From contig NC_090128.1 in assembly GCF_040581485.1 (NCBI RefSeq), positions 620,001-684,000 of the forward strand: a stretch of DNA of 64,000 nt. Direction: 5' to 3'. Position 1 is the first letter of the stretch. Every line of letters begins with the position of its first letter. Source of the stretch: Linepithema humile (lineage: Eukaryota > Arthropoda > Insecta > Hymenoptera > Formicidae). Below the pieces are notes generated by a model. That model did no database searches. It was not told the DNA's origin and saw nothing but the letters and a program-made list of their open reading frames with translations. This document shows positions 22,001 through 33,641 of this stretch, piece after piece. Made by a program: the position numbers and the translations under genes.

Positions 22001-25000
22001 TTATTCGTCTAATGTTATGCAATTGCGAGCGACATAAAGCACAAAGAGTGCAATGAACATTTCATATTACCGCGATAACGTGCAAAATATTGATCGATAC
22101 CGCAGCGACAGAGTGCTACTCTGTAATAATAGCGCCCGCGAAAGAGAAGGTGGAATTACGCGCTACCGTGTTGCATCGTCATTAATAAGAAATGTGCATA
22201 ACAGCGTTCGTCATATTTCTTAAGTTGCGCTTTATTACAAAACGCACTTGAAACGGTGGTCGGGCTTAGTTGGGCGACTTTGTATGCAAAAATATGCCAT
22301 TTCGTTAGTATCTCAAAATTTATTAACCGCCCGGGGTGTGAATTCATTTATGAAAAACAATGAGCGTGCATAATCACATTTGTATAGCGCGCACAAAGGC
22401 AGGCCGGACAGAATCGTTAATCGTGACTATAATTAATTACATATATTCTATTAAATGTGTCAGAAAATGTACCGTTATTTTTTCGAATAATTGAATTTCA
22501 TTAAATTTTAATTTTGCAAAAATTTCTCACTCGAATTTTGACGGAAATCCTGAGAAAAACCTGTACGGAGCGTTCATCTAAAATTTCTACTTTTAAGCCA
22601 ATTGCAGATGTCATGGCGTCTCTATAATGACTTTAAACGGCGCGAAATCATATTTGAATCACTCTTCGTTATTTACACGATGAATCAGTGCTTTCGCTCG
22701 GAAATCTTCAAACACCGAAGTGCTAATGAAGGCAGTTTCCACTCTTTTCAACTTCGCTCGCCGACGAGTTTTAACGTCTCGCTCTTTTCTCTGCATCGTT
22801 GTGAGTTATTTCACCCCCCGAGAAGTGATTACAATCGCAATGTCGTAACTTTAATTGTCTCTGTTGCAAAAGATGGAATATACAAGAAATTCGTAAATCA
22901 TCGATGCGTATATATCACGTTCATGTGCAAATGACACAAATATTATCGTTTATAGACGACAATAAAATCTCATAAAATTTGTGCAAACGCTCTGGCATTT
23001 TACCGCTATATGCACTTTACTGCTTTCATATATCTATACTTTATCTGTTAAATATATTTCTTAAAAAAATTTTTTTTAAAAGTATTGCGGGAAAATATGT
23101 TATTCAAAACTATATCAATAACACAGATTGTTGCAATTTTGTGAGATATAATTTTATAAAACAATATAAATATAAAATAAAAAAATATTTAAATAAAGCT
23201 ATTAAAATAAAAGATATTTAAATATTGTGGTATTTTTAATTATTTAACGGCATTTTAATCATAAAATAAAGGAGTTTTATGCAAACACATTTAAAACATA
23301 TCTAGAAGTTATGAAAACAATTTAAGAAACACACACTACATAGAAAAACACATTACACAGTTATAAAAATTATGTTTCAAAATAACAAGTCATTAAATCT
23401 GAAAAATTATCCAATAAAATTATAATTGTAAAATTTGTTAAAAAACTGGCATAAATGTATCACGTATTCAACAGCGTAACATGATTATTATTATACGCAC
23501 TCGTTAAGAGCATCGTATTATTTTATCGTAATTCAATATACAAGTATATCTACGCAATTACATTTCATTCATACATACTTAAAAAAGTAAATTTTTTTAT
23601 CAGCAAAATTGTTTCTTTTCATAATTTTTTAATATCCTATATTTTATAATAAACATTTTTGTAATTAGTTCTTACGTTTTGCGACATTAAAGTCTCATTA
23701 GCGAAGTTTCATTTGCAAAGTAATCGAAAAGCAGAGTTAAATTTCTGGAATACCTTGTATATATGCGCGGCACGGTGATTGAAGAGAGAGAGAGGCGATT
23801 AAGGCAATGCGAGAGAGCCTCTCATAAATGCATCCTATTAATATTAATCGTTCGTTTCTAGCCGGAGTTCGGCTGGGAGATCGATCTGGACGACCTGGAG
23901 GCACAAATCGACGAATCGACGGCGGCGATTGTTATAAACAATCCCTCGAATCCGTGCGGCTCCGTGTTCAGCCGCGACCATATACTTGACATTCTCGACA
24001 TCGCCGCTCGTTACTACGTACCCATTATAGCCGATGAGATTTACGAGCACATGGTACGTGCCCGAATATTACGCCTTCCCCAAATATCAAGTGACAAATC
24101 GTTTCATTTGCGGAACAAATAAAGCGCGCGCGCCGCAGCCTTTTGTTCGAAGGAGAGGGGATGCGCAATTAATTCAGCACGAGTATGTATACATACACAG
24201 AGCGTTCCGAATCGGGAAAGAGCGCGTTCCGTTTTTGTTATCGTTATCAAGGGTGGGAGGGGGAATTTTTTTATTTGTGCTATATACAATGTTCAGTTGT
24301 AATTTAATTGCAATTAAAAAGAAAATGCTTTAAACTCTTCATTTCTAATGTTATTTTTAATATTCTCACCGTTTGCAGAATTTACGAGTTGCAATTTTTA
24401 CAATAGAAACTTTTTTTATTTTTGTATGTCATGAAAACTTTTCAGAAAAATATATAATTTTTAAAACACAAAAGCATTATATTCAATAATAAAAGATACG
24501 AAAAATTCAATATATATAAGAATTAGTACATCTATCCGTCAGTTTTGCATTATTTTGCGCCGCGCTTGCATACGCAGGCGAAACATACGTGCCTATTATA
24601 CGCGCAAATACATTTTTCGTCTCTGCGCTGTTTTCAGGTATTTCCAGGACGGACTTTCCACTCGTTAGCGTCTCTATCGACCGAAGTTCCTATTTTGTCG
24701 TGCAGCGGACTGACTAAAAGGTATGTCGGAACGTGAAGTGACTCATAAAACTCCCGCATTTCGTCGCTGGAGTGCGGCTGCGAGATTTTTGTGTAATACT
24801 CCAGAATTTTCACGTGCATAACGCGTAATTCTCACGTATTAAACGAGACGGCCGGCGGCTAATTTACCTCTTGAAACAATGTCACGTTACTTATATTTAA
24901 GAGTTAAAAAGAAGACTAGAGGGTGAAAAGTCGACGTGAGATGTAAGAGTTTCTGCGACACGAAACAACTCACCGAAATGCCTGTAAGCATTATAAATCA

Positions 25001-28000
25001 GAAAATTAATTAAATCATAATTATTTATTTGGGTATAAAAAGTATTTTTTACGCTCGTTTGTTAACAACGCGCGGTAATGCTCGCCTCAAAATAATTATG
25101 AAAATACGGCTTAGATAGCGACGCCTTTTTATGCCAGCTTTTTCAGTTACTTTCAGTACGTTACCTCCTATTATCTTTCATTGCGGAAGCATCAAACGAA
25201 AGTAGCGATTTGCAAAGTTGACGAGAGAAATGCTCAGGACGAAAGCGTTCCGCTGTAAAATTGTTCGATTTTCAAAAATAGGACGAGAGTTGATTGAGCG
25301 TGAATAAAACTATCAAAACCGATGGTACGGAGTAAGGTTTCCAAGTTTCGCGATTATGCTTCCATTATTCCGACGGTATCAGATTTGAAACGCAACTTAA
25401 TTTACGAGCTGCCCGCTATACTAGTTGTAAATGAGTTCCCGCAGTTGTTGCTAAGTCTTTCGCTGTGTAGCACGGTGTATTTTATACATCGCAGATTTCG
25501 CTGCGCGGTACTTTGATATTAACGGTGAATCGCGTTTCACATGCAAAATTCAACGACATACAGGCAAATATGCGCGATAAAACGTATAAAGCTAATAAAT
25601 TAAGTAAATCAATAAATAAGTAAATAATTTTGCTCGCTGATATTCTATTGTGAGAACTTTGTAATAAAATATGAATTTACTATTAATTACAAAATCGCCG
25701 CGCGTGAACATTTCCATTTAAATAATATATGAAAAAAATATATTTGTGGCATCAGAGATAGTGTTATAAATGCTTTTTCATCGTAAGCGCAGAAGCAGCG
25801 CGACCGGAGAGAACGAAATATGTAATATGTAGCGTTCACCATTCGCATATTGTAACTAGACATGTAGGTAGTGCAGTATCTAACGCGTCAGACAAATCAG
25901 GATTCATTGCTGTCTAAGCTCGGTAGCCGGCGAGCGCAGCATGCATCCTTGATTCTCGGAGTCCATAAGTTCCTTCATGTCGCACGTACACACGCGCGTA
26001 CGACCGATGCGACGATAATTACGAGATATAATCGGGATTTTGACGTAAATCCTTGGCATAATCGTTCTCGCGATCTCTCACTGCCAAATGTGAATGACCA
26101 CACACCAAAATCTTGGTCGTAGCGCCAAGACGTTTTTCATCGAAACTTCGCGCAATCGCGTCCATGGCTCGCTTATTCTCAGATGCTATATAATCTTAAA
26201 TATGTATACTCGGGAATATCATGCATTCCGGTTGCCATTGCGCTATAAATTCGCTGAAATGCAAAAAGGAATACGCGACGATCGATACTCACGTGTGAAT
26301 CCAACTTTAATATGGCGGTCGACGCCGTGCAGAATCAAAATGATGATCGATGATAACGACCGATCGCGCTAGATTATGTGTAAGCTATCCGTATATGTCG
26401 GATTTTGGTGATCGCGGCTCCAAGATCTTTTTCATCCAGAGAAGAAAAATCAGAAAAAATAAATCTGCCCGTAAAATGTGCGAATGAGATTATTAATGAA
26501 TCATTTCGAAGTTATTTAAAAAAAAAAAAATTAAAAAGTTTTTCGTAAACATAAAAATTCGATATATATATATTAACTGTATGTTATTTTTCAAATTATT
26601 TTATAAAAAAATTATTTTAATATATTATATTAGCATAATTATTTTTATAAAGAAATATTACTTTAAGCTAGGAATTTTTACTGTCTTATAAAGTGTTTTA
26701 AATAATTTTATGGTAATATAAAGTTATCCTTAAAAAAAATAACTACCCGTGAGATAAAATTTAACTACAGTCATCACTTAATTTTTCCTTTTTTGCAGGT
26801 TTCTGGTGCCAGGCTGGCGTATGGGTTGGATAATAATCCACGATCGTCAGAATGTCCTGGAGGCCGAGGTAGGTAAACGGTCACGGCACAATAAGTGACA
26901 GTCTGCAAATAATTGCTTCTCTGGCGACATTGTTTCTGTAACGAAGCTGGGCATGTCCCGGCGAGTTCGGCACTGCACATTATGGATTGGATTAAATTTC
27001 GTTGATTAAATTTTATTCCACCATTAAAGTTTAGTTCTTTGGCAACCGGCGTCGATCGCGCCCTTAATTCCTCGCGATAGTTGCGAAGGCGCCGTCGTCT
27101 TGGATGAACTTTAAACCGCCGTCTGCGCGTCGTTACCGAATATTTCTGTGCTCTTTAATAACTTTGCAAGAGTCGTTTCGCAATCTTAGATAAGTAATCA
27201 AAATGAGGATTCTGATAGGAAATCCAATTGATAAGTTTCATATACGTATCTACATTTTTAAAAATCTCATAAAACTATATAAATTTCTACTTTACATATA
27301 AAATACTGCTACATTTTAGGTAATAATTTTTATAGCAAAAAAATTATTATTATTTTATAATAATAAGATAAAATTATTTAAATACATTCAAAATGTATTA
27401 AACCGATTGATCCTTTTTTTTTTGTTTTTGTAAAATGTGAATATTAACGTCACACGATTTTTTTTCTTTCGACCGCGCATCCATATACTCATGCTTCTAT
27501 TTCATTGTACATTTTTTTTCGTGTCATGCTTTGGAAAAAGAGATTGAATATTTGACTCTTTGATAGTGTTCTCCCATGGGCGAGTATTGGACAGGCTGGT
27601 AAATACCTGTCGATTTGTAGCACGTTCGATGTTTCACAATATTCGAAGTTTGCGAGAAATACTATCAAGTTTTCGGAAGTGATTTCGTACTGAACTTGAC
27701 ATGACTAAGCTTGAGCTTGCATTTGAAAGTTTCTACATCTGTTCGGATTCGCAAGAAAGCCTGTTGTGTAACCTTTGATATACATAGAATATAAAAGATA
27801 AAAGAAAGAAATCACGTTTTTCCAGAGACAATTTATGTATTTTATAACAGATTTTATTGTATTTTACTAGTTTTTATTTACTTCTTTTTTTGAAATATAT
27901 AAATCAATTATTAATAATAAATACGATAAAATTTCCATGTCTATGTACATTCTTTGCAGTTTATCATGATATTTTGCGTTATCACTTTAGCGTTATAATT

Positions 28001-29294
28001 TCTAAACATAATAAAAGTGCAGTCTTTCGTCGCATGAAATAGATAATTAATTATTGATATCAGGAGTTGATTATATCTTTAACTTATTGTCTTTCAGATT
28101 CGCCAAGGTTTACATTGCTTGAGTCAACGTATAATTGGCAGCAATACTATTATTCAAGGTGCTCTGCCCGCGATACTTCAAAAAACGCCACAAAACTTTT
28201 TCGACGATGTCATCTTCATCTTACACGTAAGTTTCTTTTAATAAAAAAAATGATTATAATATATAAATTCAACGTACAATATTTATATCAAATAATTCTG
28301 GTGTTACAGTCGCACTCCAAACTGGCGTACAGCTGCATAACAAAAATTGCTGGCCTGAAGCCGATAATGCCGGATGGAGCGATGTATATGATGGTAATGA
28401 TTTCCGCTGAAATTAGCTCGACCACACCCTTGCATAATTTCAAGAATCACAGCGCATTGTTTGACAGTCCGTAGCTCGCGGAATAAAGCCGTAAATGTTA
28501 ATCGAGCACCCGATAAATAGGTCGTACAATTAGTCGATGCACGACCGCCATTTATACGTTAATGCAAATACCATCAGTAAGGTGGACCGACTGCAATTTA
28601 CGTGCTATAAATTATTGAATCGATTTCCAGGTCTACATTGATCTACCATGTTTTCCGGAATTTAATTCCGATTTGGAATTCGTGCAGCGGCTGTTAATGG
28701 AAGAATCTGTGTTTTGCCTACCTGGTCAGGTTCGTTTCTGACATTTAAATTATCAATCGACAATTTGAATCCTACATTACATCTCACAGATTCGTACAAA
28801 AATACGAGGTTTTTTATTTTTAATTAAATTTTATGGCATGCCGACATTTAATGCCAGCGTTAAATATCGTAAAAAAATATTGTGAAAATTCCAAAGCATT
28901 ATTTCGCAATGTTATGTCGGACAAATATTTCAATATAAATAAAAAAAACACGATAAATTTTTCACACTTTTGTTTGATTTTTTAATAATACTTTATTCAA
29001 AAAAAGGGGTTTTTAAAGAAATTTTATCAAAAAATCAATAAAAGGGAATTGGCTTGAAAATCGTTTTACAAGAATATAACTTGCGTTATTTCTAAGTAAA
29101 CAAGTTTTATTAATTCCCTCTTGATTGCGCAGTGCTTCGATTATCCTTCTTACATGAGACTGGTAATTACCGTGCCGAGCGACATGCTTGAGGAAGCTTG
29201 TCAAAGGATTCAAGAGTTCTGCGAGAGATACTATTATAAAACGGCGGAGATTCTGGAAAGGAACAATTTCATCAAAATGGAGATTTTGTATTGA
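15928..29294 (+). CDS. Tat: Tyrosine aminotransferase (complete, 11 coding exons)
   Basis: Cytosolic PLP-dependent class I aminotransferase converting L-tyrosine and 2-oxoglutarate to 4-hydroxyphenylpyruvate and glutamate, the first step of tyrosine catabolism. CDS join(15928..16069, 19614..19718, 20097..20164, 21707..21865, 23862..24053, 24638..24720, 26799..26868, 28098..28226, 28310..28393, 28631..28729, 29133..29294) gives 430 residues, normal for insect TAT. Visible motifs: RTHNPIRSIVEN near residue 20, ALSIGDPT (44-51), NNPSNPCGSVF (184-194, Asn188 contacting PLP), IIADEIYEH (213-221), SGLTKRFLVPGWRMGW with PLP lysine K249, and the substrate-carboxylate Arg of MRLVITVP (R386). All introns are GT-AG and in phase. 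The ATG at 15928 is the first in frame after stops at 15814 and 15829. Start choice is fairly secure; an alternative upstream leader exon cannot be excluded. Confidence 0.95.
16070..19613 (+). other. Tat intron 1 (3.5 kb)
   Basis: AT-rich with a moderately GC-rich patch at about 16.9-17.8 kb. Contains a perfect 23-bp palindrome at 17602-17624. Open frames at 16545-16829 and 17033-17305 show no recognisable domain. First introns often hold regulatory sites, but none was identified. Confidence 0.7.
17602..17624. repeat. Perfect 23-bp palindrome in Tat intron 1
   Basis: GAGAGAATCTC, one C, then GAGATTCTCTC: two 11-bp arms with a 1-nt spacer. The outer GAGAG motifs resemble GAGA-factor sites in each orientation. 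Regulatory use is a guess. Confidence 0.75.
19614..19718 (+). CDS. Tat: Tat exon 2
   Basis: Acceptor GTTTCAAG before 19614, donor GTAATT at 19719. Encodes GDPTTFGNLKPPQEVIEAV and YNGYAPSTG, the conserved dimer-interface region of TAT. Split Gly codons at both ends. Confidence 0.93.
20097..20164 (+). CDS. Tat: Tat exon 3
   Basis: Acceptor TTTTCACAG before 20097, donor GTATGT at 20165. Encodes HQRAREAVAEYSSNEFVKVD and AK. Its 3' part together with the following intron is duplicated at 20761-20928. Confidence 0.92.
20578..21112. mobile_element. Foldback element in Tat intron 3 carrying a copied Tat exon fragment
   Basis: Left arm about 20578-20761 and right arm about 20933-21112 are inverted copies of each other. 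Matching blocks, each against its reverse complement, include ATAACATCTTGCAC, CTTTATTTTGATT and GATGGTCAGATGCTGACC. The ~170-bp centre is not transposon-like: it is a diverged, same-orientation copy of the end of Tat exon 3 and adjacent intron. No protein-coding capacity. Element family unrecognised; outer limits uncertain by about 10-20 bp. Confidence 0.8.
20761..20928 (+). pseudogene. Duplicated 3' part of Tat exon 3 plus start of intron 3
   Basis: Corresponds to 20122-20298 with roughly 85 percent identity by eye. The exonic part, 20762-20803, is 42 nt and still reads AEYSSNEFMKVDVK (parent AEYSSNEFVKVDAK), followed by an intact-looking donor GTATGC at 20804. The parental acceptor was not copied; only ACTATAAG, without a pyrimidine tract, precedes it. 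Being a multiple of three and starting on a codon boundary, it could be included after exon 3 without a frameshift. More likely a non-functional pseudo-exon. Confidence 0.75.
21707..21865 (+). CDS. Tat: Tat exon 4
   Basis: Acceptor GCCGTAG before 21707, donor GTGAGT at 21866; 53 codons in phase 0. Contains DVILCSGCSCALDLCI (cofactor phosphate region) and LIPRPGFSIYRTLAEGLGI. The SGCSCAL motif has Cys where many TATs have Gln or Ser, giving three cysteines within eight residues. Confidence 0.94.
21866..23861 (+). other. Tat intron 4 (2.0 kb)
   Basis: AT-rich, no recognised element or gene. An open frame at 22602-22934 begins with TTG rather than ATG and is disregarded. Confidence 0.7.
23862..24053 (+). 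CDS. Tat: Tat exon 5
   Basis: Acceptor TCGTTTCTAG before 23862, donor GTACGT at 24054; 64 codons. Holds AAIVINNPSNPCGSVF and YVPIIADEIYEHM, with the PLP-contacting Asn188, Asp216 and Tyr219. Much more GC-rich than the flanking introns. Confidence 0.95.
24054..24637 (+). other. Tat intron 5 (0.6 kb)
   Basis: Begins GTACGT and ends TTTTCAG. CpG-containing left half, AT-rich right half; nothing further seen. Confidence 0.8.
24638..24720 (+). CDS. Tat: Tat exon 6 (PLP lysine)
   Basis: Acceptor TGTTTTCAG before 24638, donor GTATGT at 24721. Encodes VFPGRTFHSLASLSTEVPIL and SCSGLTKR. K249 is the Schiff-base lysine, and the next Arg codon is split by a 2.1-kb intron. Confidence 0.94.
24721..26798 (+). 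other. Tat intron 6 (2.1 kb)
   Basis: Interrupts the Arg codon directly after the PLP lysine. A moderately GC-rich patch at 25.8-26.4 kb carries short open frames without recognisable domains. No mobile element recognised. Confidence 0.75.
26799..26868 (+). CDS. Tat: Tat exon 7
   Basis: Acceptor TTTTTTGCAG before 26799, donor GTAGGT at 26869. Encodes FLVPGWRMGWIIIHDRQNVL and EAE; the Arg of GWRMGW is the usual PLP phosphate-binding residue. Confidence 0.94.
26869..28097 (+). other. Tat intron 7 (1.2 kb)
   Basis: AT-rich; nothing recognised besides the splice sites. Confidence 0.75.
28098..28226 (+). CDS. Tat: Tat exon 8
   Basis: Acceptor TGTCTTTCAG before 28098, donor GTAAGT at 28227; 43 codons in phase 0. 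Encodes GSNTIIQGALPAILQKTPQN and FFDDV, conserved in animal TATs. Confidence 0.94.
28310..28393 (+). CDS. Tat: Tat exon 9
   Basis: Acceptor GGTGTTACAG before 28310, donor GTAATG at 28394; 28 codons ending in MPDGAMYMM. The preceding intron is only 83 bp, the shortest in the gene. Confidence 0.93.
28631..28729 (+). CDS. Tat: Tat exon 10
   Basis: Acceptor CGATTTCCAG before 28631, donor GTTCGT at 28730 (weaker, after CAG); 33 codons, VYIDLPCFPEFNSDLEFVQR through ESVFCLPGQ. Confidence 0.92.
29133..29294 (+). CDS. Tat: Tat exon 11 and stop
   Basis: Acceptor TTGCGCAG before 29133. Encodes CFDYPSYMRLVITVP, where the Arg is the substrate-carboxylate ligand of the fold, then an alpha-helical tail ending KMEILY; stop TGA at 29292-29294. 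Confidence 0.95.
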   Translation, partial: CFDYPSYMRLVITVPSDMLEEACQRIQEFCERYYYKTAEILERNNFIKMEILY

Positions 29295-29530
29295 GAAACG
29301 ATAAAAAAAAGAAACATCTTAAATCGTTGTTTTTTCTCTTAGGTTAAAAAAGAAGATTTTTGTGTTAAAAAAAAAGATCGTTCTCACAATCAGCGTTGAT
29401 TGCTACCTTTGTGTATATGTATATCTTTATTTTTATATTTTTATTCATATAAGTGTATATATGTGTTTCATTTTTACGTCTTGTTTATAAGTCTTTGTGT
29501 AATAAATATGTGATACAAAGTACGCAAATA
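29295..29530 (+). other. Tat: 3' UTR of Tat with poly(A) signal
   Basis: AT- and GT-rich sequence after the stop. AATAAA at 29501-29506, about 207 nt downstream of the stop, is the best end signal. Confidence 0.6.
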
Positions 29531-29762
29531 GCCGTATTCTTTCTTTTATTTAATTCGGAAGCAATAATTCTATTGTATTTAAGCCGTAAAGGCTGGCACT
29601 TCGAATATTAATGCCGAGCCAGTAGATTATATTGCTGGATCACCCCGAGCTATTTGCTTCTTGTTTACTTGCAAATACTCTCGATCGCTTCTACCTAAGT
29701 ATATTCTGATAATGCATGTAGTAATTGGGAGGATATTCGATTTACATAGACGCAGAAATTAT

Positions 29763-29946
29763 ACAGGGTGTCCCAGATCAATTGTATCACTCGGTAATAG
29801 CCGATTCCTGAAATCATTTAAAGACGAAAATCTTTACATCAAAATGTCAACACGTCGCATATTGATTTTAATATGCTTACTATATGAGAAATCTCATAAA
29901 TCTGTTATTAACAGGTGATGCGATTGGACACCTCGGACACCTTGTA
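29763..29946. mobile_element. Short MITE-like element downstream of Tat
   Basis: Begins ACAGGGTGTCC and ends GGACACCTTGT, an 11-bp terminal inverted repeat with one mismatch, enclosing about 160 bp with no coding potential. No clear target-site duplication was found, so the family is uncertain. Confidence 0.5.
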
Positions 29947-31927
29947 AATGCAAAGACTAAATAATTTGTGCGTTTATTTTATTGTTCGGGTGACGTGTGA
30001 AAATAGTTGAACCGATTTCCGTGAGACTTCCAGTGTATCTTACGATCGATCCGACTTGGGATGTTGGCTACATGCCATACTAAAATTTCATTTGAAAGGG
30101 GAATTGTGAGGACGATTCAACTCAAAAATGGGCGGTACCATGCTTACTATCGATTTTGTGACAAGAATTCACATGATAAAATTTATAAGCTTTTCCGTTT
30201 TGAGCTGCAAAAACAGATTGTGGAACCGAGTTGGATTCTAAAATTTATATAACAAAATATTTTTTAAATGTTACATAATTTTTTGGAAACAAAAATACAG
30301 ATTTGTATTTATCGCGTCCAAATATAAGTCGATATTTTAACAGACAATTATGATTATTTTAAATACGTTTTATGGATAAATGGCTTTTTCACCGCTCTCA
30401 TAATATTATATCGTAACATTATTTCCGTCATGAGCCGGATTTATCCATAGCTGTGTCAATTACAGTTATAAATTCACCTGCGCAAATTCGATTTGCCGCG
30501 TCATTACGAAAATCAAAGCTCACGCATATATCTTTCACGATTGTCATGTTGCGTAATTTCATGCAATGCTATAGCGTGCGTTGTTTTTATAGTCGCGCTC
30601 TCCAGGTGGTTTCAGGTGGAAAGCTGCTTTTTTTTCACCACGGAAATTTAGACATGGAGGAAAAATCGCGGCCGCTATAAATCCTCTCGCGGAGAGATGT
30701 AGCGCTCTACAAAAATTAGAAAACGCCGAGCGAGTTGTTTTTCGTTAGTCAGGTGGATTATTTTCGTTAACGATTTATGCACTCTGAGAAATACAAATAA
30801 ACCTGCATGCTTCGTATAATTTTGTTTCCTTTCAAAATATTGATTTATTCAGAACTTTATTTTATTTCCTTCATCAATTAGTTGTTTTCTTTAATTATAT
30901 TTTATTTCGCTAATACAGATTTACATTTTATTCCTTATGCGTTATTTCTTATTTCGTATCTCTCAGATCTCGTTTTTATATTTTATTGATTTAGCCAGAA
31001 ATATGTGTGTCTCGCATGCACGATGAACTTTCCTCGCGTAAATTTCGAATAATTCAATTAGAGATGCGATCAAGCCATGGCTGAACTATCGATACGTGCA
31101 ACGCGCTATCGAGATACTTAATTGGAAGCGAAATTTAAACGCCATATTCTCCTATAAAAAGATTTATCGAGATATTGTAAAATCCGAACGGTCACAATGG
31201 TTGGACAACAGAATTGGAGTAAATCGCAGAAAAATAAACCAAGTAACGTGATTTATAAAATTCTGTGGCCGATTTCCATTTCGACTAAATGTATAATCCA
31301 GTATAACTTTGAAGTAATAATCAATTTTTCATGTTCATAAAAATTTTTCTTATAAATATTTTTGATATAAAATTTATTTATAGTATTGAATAAAAAATTT
31401 AAAAAAGGAAAATTCATTAATTATAATCGTTACTTGTCAAAAACGCTTGAAGCAACTTGTGTGAAATTAAGAAACATGGCTCTTAAAAAATAGACTCCAC
31501 ATTAGAAACTAAATTAATACGCTTACTTGCTAAATTTCAACGTTCTTTATAAGACAAATAAAAGTTAAAACTAAAATTTAAAAAAATCCAAATAATTTTT
31601 TTTACAAGTTTCGGTATAATCAACGGCAAAATATAACACAGAAACATAAAACGAATCTGATCGTCGCGAGGTGAATGATCTAGACGTGTTCAATATATTT
31701 CCGGAGATCATAGCGTAATGATAGCACAGTGATTTGCGCCCATTTGTGCATATAAGTGAGCTCTCATACGTAATAGTAGCGATTTTGAGACATTTCGTAT
31801 TCAAGGTTTAGGCATCATCGTATATTCTATGCGATCATATATTCTATCTGCGATCATGTCTAATCTAAGTTGTACAAAGTGATAAAGGGAAATTACAAAT
31901 TTAGTTGTTAGATTAAAGAATATTCTG

Positions 31928-32074
31928 GGCAGCTGTTATGTATTCAATCGGAAACATTTCCGATTGGAAATTTTCCATTTTGTTGTTTCCCTACATGTCT
32001 TATTATTATGTCATAATAGAAAAAGAAATCATTCTGATTGGAAACGTTTTTCACTAAATTTATAATAGCTGCCC
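31928..32074. mobile_element. Short element with 13-bp terminal inverted repeats
   Basis: GGGCAGCTGTTAT at the left and ATAATAGCTGCCC at the right match as inverted repeats with one mismatch, 147 bp overall. Internally there are two CGATTGGAAA / TGATTGGAAA motifs. Size and structure suit a MITE; no target duplication identified. Confidence 0.5.
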
Positions 32075-33516
32075 TGTAATTTTTTCACGTATTTCTGAGT
32101 GCACAAGTTGTCTTAAAATTTCTATAAGATTTTTTTCTATAATTATGTGTGTTCTTTTTAATTTTTTAATGTTAAATGTTGAATATATCGATATAACAAG
32201 TGTCCAAAAAGTATTAATTATTTATATTCTAAGACTAAATACTATTTAGATATTTTTGTTAAAATTATTTCACTTTAATTTAGTAAGAAATCCGTAATTG
32301 TAATTAATTTTCTTTTTCACAATTATAACTTCTCTGCATATATTTTAATATAATTGCATTATTTTCTATTTTATATAATCAATACTTATTACTTATATTT
32401 AATACGCTTGCAAACAATTTTGTTGCAAAATTCAACTGACCCCATTATGTTATTTCAATAAAGTACATTACAATTCGACAACCCTGATAGCACTACATTC
32501 GAGTGGTTGAGAAAAGCATTATACATTGATTTGCATGAAGCTTTCCGAGTTCTAAAGCTCTTTGTGTGATTCATACAATTCGTTGAACATTCGTAGAATA
32601 AAATCATCGGGTGTTTATATTGGAGAAGAGATGTGAAATTATATTACACAGTTCCGTGTGAAGAGAACAGAGTGCGAGAGCCAATTTCATAGAGATTGGC
32701 CTTAAATATTTCCTAATTAAGTCTATTAAAATTGTGTTGAAATAATGTTAATCTAAAATAAAAATAAAAAAGTATCGTTACTTATTTGAATCTCTAAAAT
32801 AAATTCGCTGAAAGTCTTATTTTTTGAGAATTCCTGTTAAAGAGAAGTCTCTTAAAATGTTAGTATATTTGTACAAAAGAAAGCGCGAGAAACACAAGAC
32901 AATATGTTTGAAGCTACACAGATCTTCGATTGTTATTTTTCTCGCTTTTTATCCCTCGTATGTATTTCCTAAAATAAAAGCACAATAATTTTCCTAAAAT
33001 CCGCTGAATGTGTTTTCTATTTGGTCCGCGCCGCGGTATTGGAAAAATGAATGACGTCAGTTGATATTTTAATAGATATTTATTTTCGTCATAAATCATG
33101 CGCGCCATACTGCTCCGTATTTCTTTAACAAAAGAGTATGATACGGTAAAAAAACAAAGGGAAAGAGAAACTTTGTCGTTTCCTCAGTAATTCACAACAC
33201 GTTTGTTATTTGTTCGTCCACAACATTTTGATACTCTTGCATTAATAGTATTAATGTTACAGTTATTCAGTTACAAAAAATGCAAATTTAATACCTGGCG
33301 TTACAAACATTTAAAAAAGAAATAAAAAATATTTTTCCAAAAACAGAAATACGATAACATACGCAACTTATACATTAAATATTTCTTAATATTTGGCTCA
33401 TCAAGTTTAAAAATAAATCGTAATAGGAAAAATGTACAGCTTATGCTCACTAATTGCTATGAGCCACAGATGAGTCTGAAGTTGCAGAATGTTTAAGGTA
33501 GATCTCGAAATATCGC

Positions 33517-33641
33517 CTTGAGAATTGCAATTTCTCAAGCTCATCTTAAAACAAGGCAGGCTTATTTATCTTGAAGACTGTACAGCAAGGTTTTATAGTG
33601 GCATCTTGTAAAGACAGCATAAAAGCCGGCAAGATGAGCTT
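33517..33641. repeat. Nested small inverted repeats
   Basis: CTTGAGAA...TTCTCAAG (8-bp arms, 7-nt spacer, 33517-33539) partly overlaps AAGCTCATCTT (33537), whose exact complement AAGATGAGCTT lies at 33631-33641. Could be a decayed foldback element; function unknown. Confidence 0.45.
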
